64,000 nucleotides of DNA from Bartonella sp. A05. Lineage in GTDB: Bacteria > Pseudomonadota > Alphaproteobacteria > Rhizobiales > Rhizobiaceae. The stretch covers positions 62,001 through 126,000 of the forward strand of contig NZ_JANHOJ010000004.1 in NCBI RefSeq assembly GCF_026930145.1, in the 5' to 3' direction. A program made the position numbers and the translations under genes. Below, piece after piece: positions 48,505-59,876 of this stretch; positions within the stretch are counted from its first letter, which is position 1, and the number at the start of each line of letters is the position of its first letter. The notes below the pieces were generated by a model that worked only from the letters and a program-made list of their open reading frames with translations, was not told where the DNA came from and searched no databases.

Positions 48505-51105
48505 TTACGCCTCTTTTATTTTGGAGGAAGTTTTTTTCTGTGTTGTTTTTTTCTTTGAAGCTGCTTTTTTAGTTGTAACTTGTAGCTTTTTGGGCTTAGA
48601 TTCTTTGATCGATATAAGTTCTAACGCTTCTGAAAGCGTTACACACATTGGATCTTTGTCTTTTGGCAATGTTGCATTAATTTTGTTCCAATTAACATAC
48701 GGGCCGTAACGCCCATCACGTATGGTAATTATTCCACCATCTGGATGATCCCCTAAGGTTGCAAGCGTGGCAGCGACTGGCTTGCTTCTTTTTGTTGTAT
48801 TATCTTGTTTTTCAGCAAGCACTGTAACAGCACGATTGATTCCAATATCAAAAACTTCATCTACATTAAGAAGATTTGCATATTTTCCATCATGAGCAAG
48901 ATAGGGGCCATATCGCCCAATTGAGGCTGTAATTATTTTCCCGGTTTCTGGATGAATTCCAATTTCACGGGGAAGTGCTAGTAAAGCTAAGGCTTTATCA
49001 AAGCCAATATTTTCTATTTTCCACTCTTTGGGCAATCCTGCACGTTTGGCTTCTTTGCCCTCACCAAGTTGAAGATATGGACCAAAGCGACCATTACGAA
49101 GAGAGATATCTTTTCCCGTTTCAGGATCAACACCAAGCACAACAGGTTCATCAGTGAGCACAGTTTCATTCTCTTCTCCTGCATCTGAGCCAAGTTGACG
49201 TGTATATCTGCATTCAGGATAATTAGAACAGCCAACAAATGCACCATAACGGCCTAGTTTTAGGGATAATTGGCCGTTTGTACAAAGAGGGCAGGAACGA
49301 AAATCACTTCCGTCTTCACGCTTAGGAAAGGCAAGAGGCGCTAAAGCTACGTTTAAAACATCAAGGACATTCGTTATGCGTAGTTCTTGGATATTCGTAA
49401 CGGAAGCATTAAATTCATTCCAAAAATCGCGTAAAACATTTTTCCAAGAAAGTTTTCCATCTGATATAAGGTCCAGTTTTTCTTCAAGGTCTGCCGTGAA
49501 ACCATATTCTACGTAGCGATTAAAGAAATTTTCAAGAAAAGCTGTAACAATGCGTCCTTTGACATCAGGAATAAGCTTGCGTTTATCAACGACGATATAT
49601 CCACGATCACAGAGTGTTGCCAATGTCGATGCATAAGTTGAAGGTCGGCCAATTCCTAAGTCTTCAAGTTTTTTAATTAATGAAGCTTCAGAATAACGGG
49701 GAGGCGGTTCCGTGGTGTGTTGTGTCGCTTCAACCTTTTCTTTTGTAAGTATTTCATCAACGTTGATTTGTGGCAAACGTGCTCCATCCTCATCGCTGCT
49801 TTCTTCGTCTTGCTGATCCGTATAAGCGGAAATAAAGCCATCGAAACGAACAATAGAACCAGTTGCACGCAGATTTGCGAGATCTTCTCCTTGACGCGCT
49901 TCAATTTCAATTGTTGTACGCTCGATTTCAGCAGAACGCATTTGGCTAGCAATAGCGCGCTTCCATATCAATTCATAGAGTTTTGCTTGATCGCTGTCGA
50001 GAAAATTGCGTACTTGATTGGGATGACGTTCAAAATCTGTTGGGCGAATAGCTTCATGTGCTTCTTGTGCATTTTTTGCTTTTGTTGAATAAAGACGTGG
50101 TTTTTCAGGAAGATAATTGCCACCAAAGGATCCACTAATCACTTTTCGTGCCGAATCAATAGCTTCTGACGCCATTCGTACACCATCAGTACGCATATAG
50201 GTAATAAGACCTGCCATCTCACCATTAATTTCAATACCTTCATAAAGCTTTTGGGCAACTTGCATAGTACGAGAAGCTGAAAAACCTAATTTTGAAGAAG
50301 CAGCTTGCTGTAATGTAGATGTTGTGAATGGCGGAAAAGGATTTCTTTTTGTGGGCTTTGCTTCGACGCTTAATGTACGATATTCTGCTTCCTCCAACAT
50401 AAGGCGGATTTGATCTGCTTGTTCTTGAGATTGAATATCAAGCTTGCCAAGCTTTTTTTGGTTAAATGCTGTCAATTTCGCAGAAAAACCATCATTTTTG
50501 GGTGTTCTTAAGTATGTTGTAATTGACCAATAATCTTCCTTAATAAAATGTTCTATCTCTGATTCGCGATCGCAAATAATACGTAAGGCGACTGATTGAA
50601 CGCGACCAGCCGAACGAGCACCAGGTAATTTACGCCATAAAACAGGGGACAGTGTAAAACCGACGAGATAATCAAGAGCACGGCGCGCAAGGTAGGCATC
50701 TACGAGCGATGTATCAAGATCGCGGGGATTACTCATGGCGTCAAGCACAGATTTTTTTGTGATTGCATTAAAAACGACTCGCTTAATAGGTTTGTGCCCT
50801 AAAACTTTTTTTTGATTTAGAATATCAAGAATATGCCATGAAATGGCTTCTCCTTCACGATCAGGGTCAGTAGCTAAAATAAGGCTATCAGCTTCTTTGA
50901 CTGCTTTTGCTATTTCATTCAAACGTTTTGCGGAAGCGGTATCGATATCCCATTTTATGGAAAAGTCTTCATCAGGAATAACAGAACCATCTTTTGCAGA
51001 TAGGTCACGAACATGTCCGAATGATGCGACTACCTTATATTGAGACCCAAGATATTTATTAATTGTTTTGGCCTTAGCTGGAGATTCAACGATAACGATA
51101 TCCAT
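48505..51105 (-). CDS. topA: DNA topoisomerase I
   Basis: An 866-residue type IA topoisomerase that relaxes negative supercoils. The Toprim domain has IVESPAKAKTI at the start and DPDREGEAIS near residue 112. The catalytic tyrosine is in ITYMRTDGVRM near residue 315. One C-terminal zinc ribbon with four cysteines is clear (CPLC then CSNYPEC), followed by repeated DUF-like topoisomerase C-terminal repeats and a lysine-rich tail (KKAASKKKTTQKK). It begins the topA-rnr-rpmG group; dprA is upstream. Confidence 0.97.
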   Translation of the reverse strand: MDIVIVESPAKAKTINKYLGSQYKVVASFGHVRDLSAKDGSVIPDEDFSIKWDIDTASAKRLNEIAKAVKEADSLILATDPDREGEAISWHILDILNQKKVLGHKPIKRVVFNAITKKSVLDAMSNPRDLDTSLVDAYLARRALDYLVGFTLSPVLWRKLPGARSAGRVQSVALRIICDRESEIEHFIKEDYWSITTYLRTPKNDGFSAKLTAFNQKKLGKLDIQSQEQADQIRLMLEEAEYRTLSVEAKPTKRNPFPPFTTSTLQQAASSKLGFSASRTMQVAQKLYEGIEINGEMAGLITYMRTDGVRMASEAIDSARKVISGSFGGNYLPEKPRLYSTKAKNAQEAHEAIRPTDFERHPNQVRNFLDSDQAKLYELIWKRAIASQMRSAEIERTTIEIEARQGEDLANLRATGSIVRFDGFISAYTDQQDEESSDEDGARLPQINVDEILTKEKVEATQHTTEPPPRYSEASLIKKLEDLGIGRPSTYASTLATLCDRGYIVVDKRKLIPDVKGRIVTAFLENFFNRYVEYGFTADLEEKLDLISDGKLSWKNVLRDFWNEFNASVTNIQELRITNVLDVLNVALAPLAFPKREDGSDFRSCPLCTNGQLSLKLGRYGAFVGCSNYPECRYTRQLGSDAGEENETVLTDEPVVLGVDPETGKDISLRNGRFGPYLQLGEGKEAKRAGLPKEWKIENIGFDKALALLALPREIGIHPETGKIITASIGRYGPYLAHDGKYANLLNVDEVFDIGINRAVTVLAEKQDNTTKRSKPVAATLATLGDHPDGGIITIRDGRYGPYVNWNKINATLPKDKDPMCVTLSEALELISIKESKPKKLQVTTKKAASKKKTTQKKTSSKIKEA

Positions 51106-51350
51106 AATTTTATCCGAATGTTGAAATAAAAATGATCTTTATAAACTCCTTTCAAATGAATAGCTAATGGCAATTGGTCAAGAGCACATAAAAAAATTAT
51201 ATTATACAACTTTTGATTGTTATTATTAAAAATACACCTTATAAGAATAATGGTGCGACTTATTTTTCACGGCTAATATAAAAGGCATACGGCAAAATAC
51301 TGAAATAACGTCTGTTGAGAGATGAGGAGAATACTTAAGGTTAGAAAATT

Positions 51351-51557
51351 ATGTTTATAAATCGTTTAAAAGTTATCCAATATATTACAGATATGTCAAA
51401 GCAAATGAATCAGATGGCACGTCAAGCGCATAGTCCACTTTTAGCATTGCTTTTGGATATGGTAGTTGAAGAAGGACAAAGTATTATTAATAGCGCTGAA
51501 ACTCTTGGTGAAGATTCGAACTCGACAATGACACATAACCGCCAGAGTGTCGAATAA
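51351..51557 (+). CDS. Small hypothetical protein, 68 residues
   Basis: A 68-residue frame with a likely helical pattern (YITDMSKQMNQMARQAH, LLALLLDMVVEEGQS). No clear domain; no TM or cysteines. It overlaps the dprA 3' end by 71 bp tail to tail. A weak AAGG lies 14 bases before the ATG. The upstream, non-overlapping part (about 45 codons) has a plausible protein composition, unlike most antisense frames here, so it may be real. Confidence 0.4.
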   Translation: MFINRLKVIQYITDMSKQMNQMARQAHSPLLALLLDMVVEEGQSIINSAETLGEDSNSTMTHNRQSVE

Positions 51558-52701
51558 GTTTTCCAGCAAGGTCAAGCTCAACCAACAAGAGGTAGAGGTT
51601 TTGTAAGGGGACGCCTGAATGAATGCTGAGTGTATCTAAATCAATTGGGGTTGTTGAAAGTGCTGAAAGGATGGCGGTGCGTTCTGTGTCATTTCCAATT
51701 GAAGAAGGTCTATCGGTTTGTTCTTTGGGTGAACTAAAGCTTTCTGGTTGCAATGGAATTGGATCTGATTCTTCAAAAAAATTGAGTTGAAGATTATCTG
51801 TATCCGGGCTTAACGGTGTAAGCGTTTCTATGATATCAGAAGGATGGGTAGACAGTAAGGCGCCTTCTTTTATAAGCTTATTTGTCCCAACCGATCTTGG
51901 ATCAAGTGGAGAGCCGGGGAGAGCAAAAACCAAACGTCCTGTTTCAACAGCGTGGCGTGCTGTAATTAAGGAACCTGATTGCATAGCGGCTTCTACCACT
52001 AAAAGACCAAGCGATAGACCTGCAATAATACGATTTCTTCTTGGAAAATCGACAGCACGAGGTTTCCAACCAATTGGCATTTCACTAACAATAGCGCCAC
52101 CATTGGTGATAATATCATCATAAAGTTTGTTATTTTCAGAAGGATAGATATGATCGATGCCACCCGCCATAACTGCAATGGTGCCGGTTAGCAAACTTGC
52201 TTGATGAGCGATGCTATCAATGCCACGTGCGAACCCAGAAATAATCGCAAAGTTAGCATTTCCAAGAAAATTAGCAAATTGAGCGGCTAATTTTTGCCCG
52301 GCTGCAGAAGCATTTCGAGAGCCAACAATTCCAACTGAAGGTTTATCAAAAACCGAAAAATTTCCTTTTATGGCAATCAATGGTGGTGAAGATTCCATTG
52401 CTCTAAGGAATGGCGGATAGTCTGGTTCTCCTACACCAACAAACCGAATACCCAATTTCTCGGCTTGTTGCATTTCTTTTTCCGCATCTTCTAGCGTTGC
52501 TATTCGGATAGATGCACCAAAACCTCCCTTTCTACTTAGCTCAGGAAGCATATCTAGAGCATTTTCAGCTGTTTTATAATAATCAATCAAATTGCGAAAA
52601 GTAACTGCTCCAACATTCTCGCTGCGCAACAGTCGCAGCCAGTTCAAACGTTGATGATCAGTCAGCAGGATCCCCTTTTTTATTCCTGTTTTTATCGCCA
52701 A
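51487..52701 (-). CDS. dprA: DNA processing protein DprA
   Basis: A 404-residue protein that loads RecA on incoming single-stranded DNA during natural transformation. The Rossmann fold is centred on [17 protein letters not shown] and the following [12 protein letters not shown], with [15 protein letters not shown]-terminal winged-helix (about 330-395) completes it. The start is TTG at 52701 preceded by GGAGAAGAGAG; no ATG is available near the N-terminus. The start overlaps the end of plsY by 44 bp. DprA is widely kept even without natural competence. Start choice is uncertain. Confidence 0.92.
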   Translation of the reverse strand: MAIKTGIKKGILLTDHQRLNWLRLLRSENVGAVTFRNLIDYYKTAENALDMLPELSRKGGFGASIRIATLEDAEKEMQQAEKLGIRFVGVGEPDYPPFLRAMESSPPLIAIKGNFSVFDKPSVGIVGSRNASAAGQKLAAQFANFLGNANFAIISGFARGIDSIAHQASLLTGTIAVMAGGIDHIYPSENNKLYDDIITNGGAIVSEMPIGWKPRAVDFPRRNRIIAGLSLGLLVVEAAMQSGSLITARHAVETGRLVFALPGSPLDPRSVGTNKLIKEGALLSTHPSDIIETLTPLSPDTDNLQLNFFEESDPIPLQPESFSSPKEQTDRPSSIGNDTERTAILSALSTTPIDLDTLSIHSGVPLQNLYLLLVELDLAGKLIRHSGGYVSLSSSNLHQEFQRY

Positions 52702-53311
52702 CTTTACTCTCTTCTCCAGCTAATAGTCTGCTCATATTTTCATGATGTTTTATAAGAACGAGTATGCTCATTGCTACTATGATACAGTTAGCATAAAGGT
52801 TTGGAAAGAAAAAATAAACAAAAATTGGTACAATAATGACAGCCATAATGGCGGATAACGAGGAATAGCGTGTAAAGAAAAAAAAAGCTATCCAGATAAT
52901 GGCAAAAACAATTGCTGCTGGCCAATAAAATCCTAAGCATACACCTAAATAGGTAGCAACACCCTTGCCGCCTTTGAATTTGAGCCATATGGGAACAAGA
53001 TGCCCCAAGAAAGCAAAAAATCCAGTGAGAGGAACAATAATATTATTTTCTACTGGATAAAAGAAAAATTTTGCAATCAGAATAACAATGGTTCCTTTCA
53101 ATGTATCGCAAAGAAGAGTCAGAGCGGCAATTTTTTTGTTTCCTGTTCGTAAAACATTGGTCGCCCCAATATTTCCAGAGCCAATCGTTCTTACATCGCC
53201 AAGTTTAGCAAATCGTGTGAAAAGCAATCCAAATGGTATAGAGCCAATAAGATAGGATATGAGGAAAATTGAGTATGTGTGGAATTGAAAAAGTGTTTCT
53301 ATTTCTCTCAT
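52658..53311 (-). CDS. plsY: Acyl-phosphate glycerol-3-phosphate acyltransferase PlsY
   Basis: A 217-residue inner-membrane enzyme that transfers the acyl group from acyl-phosphate (made by PlsX) to glycerol-3-phosphate. Five hydrophobic helices are visible. Motif 1 is IGSIPFG, motif 2 is [15 protein letters not shown] and motif 3 is [13 protein letters not shown], all intact. Length fits (200-220). pyrC lies 11 bp upstream, so plsY is probably read from the pyrB promoter. dprA overlaps its end. Confidence 0.97.
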   Translation of the reverse strand: MREIETLFQFHTYSIFLISYLIGSIPFGLLFTRFAKLGDVRTIGSGNIGATNVLRTGNKKIAALTLLCDTLKGTIVILIAKFFFYPVENNIIVPLTGFFAFLGHLVPIWLKFKGGKGVATYLGVCLGFYWPAAIVFAIIWIAFFFFTRYSSLSAIMAVIIVPIFVYFFFPNLYANCIIVAMSILVLIKHHENMSRLLAGEESKVGDKNRNKKGDPAD

Positions 53312-53322
53312 CTAAAATCTCA

Positions 53323-54624
53323 TTAATTTTTTTGAGAAAGTTTAAATACTGACCGTCCCTTAACAAAAGTTTGGAGTACACGCCCCTGAAAACGTGCATT
53401 CTCAAAAGGTGTGTTTTTTGAGTGTGAATGCAGCATATCTACAGATAATATCCACGGTTCATCAAGATCAACTAAAATAAGGTCTGCACGAGCGCCTTTT
53501 TTTAGTGTGCCTGCATTTAAGCCAAAGAGTTTTGCAGGGGCAGTTGATAAAAGTTCAGCCAATCGTAAAAGAGGCACGGTTTCATTGTGGTAAAGGCGTA
53601 AAGCTAAACTAAATAAAGTTTCCATACCAATAGCGCCTGCTTCAGCATCTTGGAATGGTAAATGTTTTACATCGATATCCTGAGGATCATGGGAAGAAAC
53701 GATAATATCCATTGTGCCATCTTTTATGGCTTGAATCATTGCTATGCGATCTTCTTCTGCGCGTAATGGAGGTGTTAATCGAAAAGATGTACGATATTCG
53801 CCAATGTCATTTTCATTAAGGGATAAATGATTAATGGATACACCAGCTGAAATTTTTGTATTACACTGCTTTGCAGTACGAATTGCGTCTGCAGACATAG
53901 CTGTTGATATTTGTGCAGCATGATAGCGTGTTTGTGTCAGTGCAGCCAGTCGTAGATCTCTTTCTAGTGGTATGATTTCAGCTTCACGTGGTATTCCGGA
54001 AAGACCAAGCCAACTTGCTAGAAGACCTTCATTCATAACACCCTGACCTGTAAGGTCTTTGTCTTGTGTTTCGTGAATCAAAGTGATATCAAAGTCACGT
54101 GCGTAAGTCATTGCCCGTCGCATAACAGATGCGTTTTGAAGCGTCTTTTTTCCTTCACTGAAGGCAACAGCGCCTGCATTTTTCAACAAACCAAATTCAG
54201 TTATTTCTCTTCCGTTGAGACCTTGGGTAATAGCGGCGACAGGATAAATATTTACCGAAGATATTTCGCGTGCTTTCTGTGTGATAAATTCGACAAGCGC
54301 TACATTATCAATGACTGGCTGTGTATCTGGCATCATAAGAAAGGAGGTAATACCACCAGCTGCTGCTGCTTGGATTGCTGAAGCAATCGTTTCACGATGT
54401 TCAGCTCCTGGCTCACCAACAAAAACGCGAGCGTCGACCAGTCCAGGTAAAATTGTTTTATTTCGTGCATCAATAATTTCTGCATCCTCTGGTGTTCCTT
54501 GATTTAAGGCTTCTTTTCCAGAGGTTGTAATAAGTCCATTTTCAACAATAACTGTACCCACTTCATCGATCGCGCGTGAAGGATCAACAATACGAGCGTT
54601 TTGAAAAACAATTGGCCGTGTCAT
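53323..54624 (-). CDS. Dihydroorotase-like protein (PyrX type), metal ligands missing
   Basis: A 433-residue amidohydrolase-fold protein in the pyrB operon (start overlaps pyrB stop by 4 bp, ATGA). Active dihydroorotases carry H-x-H after strand 1 (G-L-V-D-x-H-x-H) and a catalytic aspartate in D-H-A-P-H. Here the first site reads [13 protein letters not shown] and the second SSHDPQD, so both are lost, as in non-catalytic PyrX partners of aspartate transcarbamoylase. It likely helps assemble PyrB, and a catalytic PyrC should lie elsewhere. Rhizobial relatives look similar, so this is probably an old trait, not recent decay. Confidence 0.88.
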   Translation of the reverse strand: MTRPIVFQNARIVDPSRAIDEVGTVIVENGLITTSGKEALNQGTPEDAEIIDARNKTILPGLVDARVFVGEPGAEHRETIASAIQAAAAGGITSFLMMPDTQPVIDNVALVEFITQKAREISSVNIYPVAAITQGLNGREITEFGLLKNAGAVAFSEGKKTLQNASVMRRAMTYARDFDITLIHETQDKDLTGQGVMNEGLLASWLGLSGIPREAEIIPLERDLRLAALTQTRYHAAQISTAMSADAIRTAKQCNTKISAGVSINHLSLNENDIGEYRTSFRLTPPLRAEEDRIAMIQAIKDGTMDIIVSSHDPQDIDVKHLPFQDAEAGAIGMETLFSLALRLYHNETVPLLRLAELLSTAPAKLFGLNAGTLKKGARADLILVDLDEPWILSVDMLHSHSKNTPFENARFQGRVLQTFVKGRSVFKLSQKN

Positions 54625-55586
54625 TTTTTTTCTCCACTCCAGTTATGGCGCGAATCTAATAAAGCTTCTATAATGGCCATGCGTACAGCAACTCCCATTT
54701 CTACTTGTGTATGGATCATACTTTGTATCCCATCTGCTATATCAGAGGCAATTTCCACACCACGGTTTATTGGACCGGGATGCATGATGATGCAATCACT
54801 TTTAGCGTAAGATAAGTTTTCTTTATGTAAACCAAAATGATGAAAATATTCATGAACGGAGGGAATAAAAGCACCTGTCATGCGCTCTCGTTGTAAGCGT
54901 AGCATCATGATGACGTCAGCCTCTTTGAGGCCTTCTTTCATCGTGTTAAAAACTTCAACACTCATATCTGCAATTCTGGTGGGTAGAAGCGTTGAAGGAG
55001 CAACAACACGAACACGTGCTCCTAAAGTATTGAGACTTATTATATTAGAACGTGCAACGCGTGAATGCAGGATATCACCGCAAATTGCAACGGTTAATCC
55101 TTCAATACGGCCTTTTGTTTTTTTGATGGTTAAAGCATCTAATAAGGCCTGCGTTGGATGTTCATGTGCACCATCACCTGCATTAATTACACAACAATCA
55201 ACATGTTGCGCTAAGAGGGCAGCTGCTCCAGCGCAATTGTGGCGTACAACAAGTATATCAGGATTCAACGCATTGAGGGTCATTGCTGTGTCAATTAATG
55301 TTTCTCCTTTTTTTACGGATGAATTGTTAATAGCTATATTCATCACGTCTGCACCTAATCTTTTACCCGCTAACTCGAACGATGATTGTGTTCGCGTGGA
55401 AGCTTCAAAAAAAAGATTAATTTGAGTTCGTCCACGTAATGTGGATTTCTTTTTACTAATTTTCTTGGAAAGAAGAATATTTGCATCTGCACGATCGAGT
55501 AATGCGGCAAGATCTTGTACACTTAGGCCTTTAATGCCTAAAAGATGTTTATGGGGAAAAATTGGAAAAAAAATATTTTGAGTCAT
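54621..55586 (-). CDS. pyrB: Aspartate carbamoyltransferase catalytic subunit
   Basis: A 321-residue enzyme for the first committed pyrimidine step, joining carbamoyl phosphate and aspartate. The carbamoyl-phosphate site is [19 protein letters not shown] near residue 60, and [11 protein letters not shown] follows near 143. The late [12 protein letters not shown] closes the aspartate site. No regulatory pyrI is present. The order pyrB-pyrX-plsY on one strand with 4- and 11-bp junctions indicates an operon. Confidence 0.97.
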   Translation of the reverse strand: MTQNIFFPIFPHKHLLGIKGLSVQDLAALLDRADANILLSKKISKKKSTLRGRTQINLFFEASTRTQSSFELAGKRLGADVMNIAINNSSVKKGETLIDTAMTLNALNPDILVVRHNCAGAAALLAQHVDCCVINAGDGAHEHPTQALLDALTIKKTKGRIEGLTVAICGDILHSRVARSNIISLNTLGARVRVVAPSTLLPTRIADMSVEVFNTMKEGLKEADVIMMLRLQRERMTGAFIPSVHEYFHHFGLHKENLSYAKSDCIIMHPGPINRGVEIASDIADGIQSMIHTQVEMGVAVRMAIIEALLDSRHNWSGEKK

Positions 55587-55713
55587 AGTGCTATTTTCTA
55601 TATCTCTTTAAAAAGAGATTAAACAAGTATTTATCCGAATGTAATAAATGTTTTTAACTACAAAAAGATAAATAGTCTATGATACAAATGATTCGAATGA
55701 TAGGAATACACCT

Positions 55714-57342
55714 ATGAGCGCTGTGTCTGTGCAGAACCTCCATCGAAAAAATGCATTTCTTAGTGATACGCTTATGTTGCGTATAGCATCCACATTACCT
55801 ACATCTTTATTAGCGAGTTTTGAAAAAATGGGGGATTTTGTGGTTAGTCACAGAGCGCTAAATCTCTCTTATTTGGCAAATCATTATAGGCCAGTATTGC
55901 ATCATGATAAAGCATGGGGGCAGTCAACAGAACAATTAGAGCTACATCCCGCGTATCATACACTTCAACAATATTCTAGAGAAGCGGGGCTAATCACTTC
56001 ACTTTGGGAGAATACAACTGAAGACAATGGAGTACGTTATCAGGCACGTGCTATCCGCTTGTCTTTGATTGCTGGTTTAGAAACAGGACATTTGAATGAG
56101 ATTAGTACAACAAGTGCAGTCATCGCAGTACTAATTGGGGATATTGCGTTATTTAAAAAATTGCAAAATGCACTTTTGTCGCGTCAATATGATTCATCTT
56201 CTAGACCGATTGATAATAAACAGGGAGCTTCGCTTACCTGTGCTTTTGATAATATTGAGACAAGCGAAAAATCCTCTTCTAACTTTCCAACTGCTCAAAA
56301 GGTTTCTTTTGATGGGAAGATGGGGCGTGACTTATATTGTTTAAATGGTACTAAAGCCAATGTCATTAATCCGATGGCAGACGGATATCTTGTCAGTGCA
56401 GAATTAGATGGTCATTTAAGTTGCTTTTTAATCCCACGCGTGCAAGAAAATGGTACGTTGAATGGTGTCATATCAGTCCGTTATTTAGTGCAGCGCTCTG
56501 GAGAATATTCAACACCAGAAGGTATTGTGAATTTCCAAAATAGTTATGGTTGGCTTGTAGGTAATATTGGAGAAGGCGCTAAGATAATGAAGGATATCGA
56601 AACCATGATTCGTTTCGATCAATCCGTAATATCGGCTGGTGTTTTGCGATCAGCGCTTCAATTTGGCATAGATTTTTTTCGGCAAAAAATGCAGGGTCAG
56701 AATTTCCCACCATTAACAGAACGTATTTTTGCAGATATCGCACTTGATATTGCTGGTTCACAAGCATTGGTTCTGCGTTTAGCACGAGCATTTGATAATG
56801 CTGCCAATAATCGTTCTGAAGCAGCTTTTGCACGCATCATGACACCTATTATTGCTTATCATGTGAGTCAATTGGTTGTTCCTATCGTTGGCGAAATTAT
56901 TGCACAACTTGGTTTGGATAGTTTTATGGAAGGAAATCCATTGCCGCAAATGTTGCGTGATGGACCTGCACGGATTGTTAGAAATAATGGCGCGAGCCAA
57001 TTGGTTAAAGATGCCATTCTCATAGCAGATAAAGCACCTGGATTATTTCAACAATCATTGGAAAAAATTGCAGCTGATATTGGGACAGCAGGGCCACGGG
57101 CAGTTGAAATTGTTAATTCTGCTGTGCAGATGGCATCAACAAACGGGGGGGCTGGCAGATTTTTCATTGAACAAGTTGCATACGCAACAGCTGTAGCAGC
57201 ACTCAGTTTCTCGGAAATGGGGCATGTTGCGAATGCTTACATGGAAAGCCGTCTCGGAGGGCAGTGGAGATCATCTTATGGCATGCTAATTACACGATAT
57301 AATGCGGGACAATTGTTAAATATCCTTTATCCTTCCGTATGA
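55714..57342 (+). CDS. Acyl-CoA dehydrogenase-family protein, AidB-like
   Basis: A 542-residue flavoprotein-like protein. The middle resembles Aid[21 protein letters not shown] (FAD-binding strand, family G-x-K-W-x-x), LSCFLIPRV, then a helical bundle with [17 protein letters not shown] and [15 protein letters not shown]. It is longer than classical ACADs (about 380) and matches AidB-type size (about 540). E. coli AidB binds DNA in the methylation response; whether that role or lipid oxidation applies here is not clear. No etfAB genes nearby. It is divergent from pyrB and its 3' end overlaps ruvX by 16 bp tail to tail. Confidence 0.82.
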   Translation: MSAVSVQNLHRKNAFLSDTLMLRIASTLPTSLLASFEKMGDFVVSHRALNLSYLANHYRPVLHHDKAWGQSTEQLELHPAYHTLQQYSREAGLITSLWENTTEDNGVRYQARAIRLSLIAGLETGHLNEISTTSAVIAVLIGDIALFKKLQNALLSRQYDSSSRPIDNKQGASLTCAFDNIETSEKSSSNFPTAQKVSFDGKMGRDLYCLNGTKANVINPMADGYLVSAELDGHLSCFLIPRVQENGTLNGVISVRYLVQRSGEYSTPEGIVNFQNSYGWLVGNIGEGAKIMKDIETMIRFDQSVISAGVLRSALQFGIDFFRQKMQGQNFPPLTERIFADIALDIAGSQALVLRLARAFDNAANNRSEAAFARIMTPIIAYHVSQLVVPIVGEIIAQLGLDSFMEGNPLPQMLRDGPARIVRNNGASQLVKDAILIADKAPGLFQQSLEKIAADIGTAGPRAVEIVNSAVQMASTNGGAGRFFIEQVAYATAVAALSFSEMGHVANAYMESRLGGQWRSSYGMLITRYNAGQLLNILYPSV

Positions 57343-57815
57343 TGAAGGATCTTGATTCTATCAAGAGCGCCTTGTAATATAAAAGCAGCGGCTGCTGAAT
57401 CAATACGTGTTGCTCTTTTTGCACGTGATACATTCATTTCTAAAAGGAAACGTTGGGCTGCAATAGTCGATAATCGTTCGTCCCAAAAAACAAATGGGGT
57501 TTTTGTATGTGTTGCCATATTACTAACAAAAGCTCGAGTGGCTTGAACTCGCGAGCCACTACTTCCATCCATATTAATAGGTAATCCGATGATGGCAACA
57601 CCTACATTTTCATTATCAAAAATTTGTATAAGCGCGCGAGCATCCAGCGTAAATTTCTTTCGTTGCAGAACAGGGCGAGGGTTTGAAAAAGTCAAACTGA
57701 TGTCTGAAATAGCAATGCCAATGGTTTTGGTACCAAAATCCAAACCTGCTATTGTTTGCTCGGATAAAAGATGCATGCTAACTTCATCTATGTTAATAAT
57801 ATTCATGGAATTCAC
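57327..57815 (-). CDS. ruvX: YqgF/RuvX-family putative pre-16S rRNA nuclease
   Basis: A 162-residue RNase H-like nuclease. The first catalytic aspartate is in [16 protein letters not shown], the glutamate region in FWDERLST, and the last aspartate in [11 protein letters not shown], all present. In E. coli the homologue YqgF trims 16S rRNA 5' ends; a Holliday resolvase role has been proposed. The start may be GTG at 57815 or ATG at 57806; neither has a good ribosome binding site. Divergent from gatC. Confidence 0.92.
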   Translation of the reverse strand: MNSMNIINIDEVSMHLLSEQTIAGLDFGTKTIGIAISDISLTFSNPRPVLQRKKFTLDARALIQIFDNENVGVAIIGLPINMDGSSGSRVQATRAFVSNMATHTKTPFVFWDERLSTIAAQRFLLEMNVSRAKRATRIDSAAAAFILQGALDRIKILHHTEG

Positions 57816-57963
57816 GATTGGAGCTTTGTTCTATTTTAGGTTAGTATTTATAATGAAACCACTGTGCAAATATCAATATTTTTGCTCTTAATAAACAGAG
57901 ATTTGTATAGCCGAAATATGAATAGATTAATGTCGAAATAAAATTTAAGCAGAAAGGCATAAT

Positions 57964-58251
57964 ATGTCTGTTGATACTAAAACAGTCAAGCGGGTAGCAC
58001 ATTTGGCACGTATTGCTATCCATGATGATGAGGCAGAGCGTATGACAAAGGAGCTTAATGCTATTTTAGGTTTTGTAGAACAACTTAATGAAGTTGATGT
58101 CAATGGAATTGAACCATTAACATCAGTGATGCCAATGGCTTTGCGAATGCGTGAAGATAATATCACAGATGGCAATAAAGCTACAGATATTGTAGCAAAT
58201 GCACCTGTAACGGAAGAAAATTTTTTTCTTGTTTCAAAAGTCGTTGAGTAA
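57964..58251 (+). CDS. gatC: Aspartyl/glutamyl-tRNA amidotransferase subunit C
   Basis: A 95-residue subunit that stabilises GatA/GatB in making Gln-tRNA and Asn-tRNA by transamidation. Recognised by [17 protein letters not shown] at the N-terminus and the DGIEPL-type loop as NGIEPLTSV. It precedes gatA by 30 bp, so both are cotranscribed. gatB is not in the window. Confidence 0.96.
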   Translation: MSVDTKTVKRVAHLARIAIHDDEAERMTKELNAILGFVEQLNEVDVNGIEPLTSVMPMALRMREDNITDGNKATDIVANAPVTEENFFLVSKVVE

Positions 58252-58281
58252 TTTTTTATATTTTTAAATTCGAGAATCAAT

Positions 58282-59766
58282 ATGACCGATTTAACAACCC
58301 TAACAATTGCACAAGCCCGTGATGCTTTAACAAAGGGAGATCTGAAAGCAACTGAATTAACAGAAGCTTATTTAAAAGCAATTGAATTGGCTAATCCAAC
58401 TTTAAATGTCTATGTAAAAGTAACAGCAGAACAAGCGATTAAAATGGCTTCTAAATCGGATGATCGTTTAGCCAAAGGGCAGGTCGGTATTTTAGAGGGA
58501 ATTCCTCTGGGAATTAAGGATCTCTTTGCAACACAAGATGTTCATACTCAGGCTTGTTCTTATATCCTTGATGGTTTTAAACCAAAATATGAATCAACTG
58601 TAACCGCTAATTTATGGAAAGATGGAGCCGTTATGCTGGGCAAACTTAATATGGATGAGTTTGCTATGGGGTCATCTAATGAGACATCATATTATGGGCC
58701 AGTTATCAATCCATGGCGGAAAAAGGAATCAGATGAAAAGCTCGTTCCAGGTGGTTCCTCAGGTGGTTCTTCGGCTGCTGTTGCAGCGCATCTTTGTGCA
58801 GGTGCGACGGCAACTGATACTGGTGGTTCAATACGTCAGCCAGCAGCTTTTACTGGTACAGTGGGGATAAAACCAAGCTATGGACGGTGTTCACGGTGGG
58901 GAAGTGTAGCTTTCGCTTCATCGCTCGATCAGGCGGGGCCTATCGGGCGTGATGTGCGTGATTGTGCGATTATGCTTCAGTCAATGGCTTCTTTTGATGA
59001 TAAAGATTCAACTTCTGTTGATTTACCAGTCCCTAATTATGAAAGTTATCTTGGCAAGTCTATCAAAGGAATGAAAATTGGTATTCCAAAAGAATACTAT
59101 ATGGAAGGAATGTCTTCAGAGATCATAGAGCTTTGGCAAACAGGAATCAAATGGTTGCAAGAAGCAGGAGCTGAGATCATCAATATTTCATTACCCCATA
59201 CAAAATATGCCTTGCCAGCTTATTATATTGTTGCTCCTGCGGAAGCGTCTTCTAATTTAGCGCGCTATGATGGTGTTCGTTTTGGACTTCGTATTCCGGG
59301 AAAAGATATCATTGAAATGTATGAAAATACACGCTCAGCTGGTTTTGGTGATGAGGTAAAACGGCGTATTCTGATTGGTACTTATGTTCTTTCAGCGGGT
59401 TATTATGATGCCTATTATCTTAAAGCTCAGAAAGTACGAACATTAATAAAACGTGATTTTGACCAATGCTTTGCAGATGGTATTGATGCTATTTTAACTC
59501 CTGCAACACCAACACCAGCTTTTGGCATTGCTGATGAAAGAATCAAAAATGATGCCTTGGCAATGTATCTCAATGATATTTTTACAGTACCAGTTAATAT
59601 GGCTGGGCTACCAGGAATTTCTGTTCCTGCTGGTTTATCAGCTAATGGTTTACCGCTAGGATTGCAATTGATTGGTAGACCTTTTGCCGAAGAAGTTGTT
59701 TTTCAGATAGCTCACATTATAGAACAGGCAGCAGGAACGCTGAATCCTGAAAAATGGTGGCCATAA
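58282..59766 (+). CDS. gatA: Glutamyl-tRNA amidotransferase subunit A
   Basis: A 494-residue amidase that frees ammonia from glutamine for tRNA transamidation. The Ser-cisSer-Lys triad is intact: Lys in [10 protein letters not shown] near residue 77, the serines in [14 protein letters not shown] near residue 157, and the second in [12 protein letters not shown] near 180. Length fits (480-495). It follows gatC, and a strong terminator comes 50 bp after its stop. Confidence 0.98.
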   Translation: MTDLTTLTIAQARDALTKGDLKATELTEAYLKAIELANPTLNVYVKVTAEQAIKMASKSDDRLAKGQVGILEGIPLGIKDLFATQDVHTQACSYILDGFKPKYESTVTANLWKDGAVMLGKLNMDEFAMGSSNETSYYGPVINPWRKKESDEKLVPGGSSGGSSAAVAAHLCAGATATDTGGSIRQPAAFTGTVGIKPSYGRCSRWGSVAFASSLDQAGPIGRDVRDCAIMLQSMASFDDKDSTSVDLPVPNYESYLGKSIKGMKIGIPKEYYMEGMSSEIIELWQTGIKWLQEAGAEIINISLPHTKYALPAYYIVAPAEASSNLARYDGVRFGLRIPGKDIIEMYENTRSAGFGDEVKRRILIGTYVLSAGYYDAYYLKAQKVRTLIKRDFDQCFADGIDAILTPATPTPAFGIADERIKNDALAMYLNDIFTVPVNMAGLPGISVPAGLSANGLPLGLQLIGRPFAEEVVFQIAHIIEQAAGTLNPEKWWP

Positions 59767-59815
59767 AATAAAAAAGTTTAAGTTTTCTATCAAATCAAAA
59801 ACATTTCACTTAAAG

Positions 59816-59844
59816 AAAAAGCACCTCTTTTAAGAGGTGCTTTT
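59816..59844. terminator. Bidirectional terminator between gatA and livF
   Basis: A seven-base GCACCTC/GAGGTGC stem with extra T-A closing pairs is flanked by A residues on the left and TTTT on the right. It can serve both converging operons. Confidence 0.88.
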
Positions 59845-59876
59845 CTGGTATAGTTTTTTAATCATTATACGAGCAT

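Noticed and set aside
54880-55425. 181-codon open frame antisense to pyrB
   Set aside because: It is the shadow of a conserved gene with no RBS and no domain; pyrB motifs on the other strand explain the open frame.
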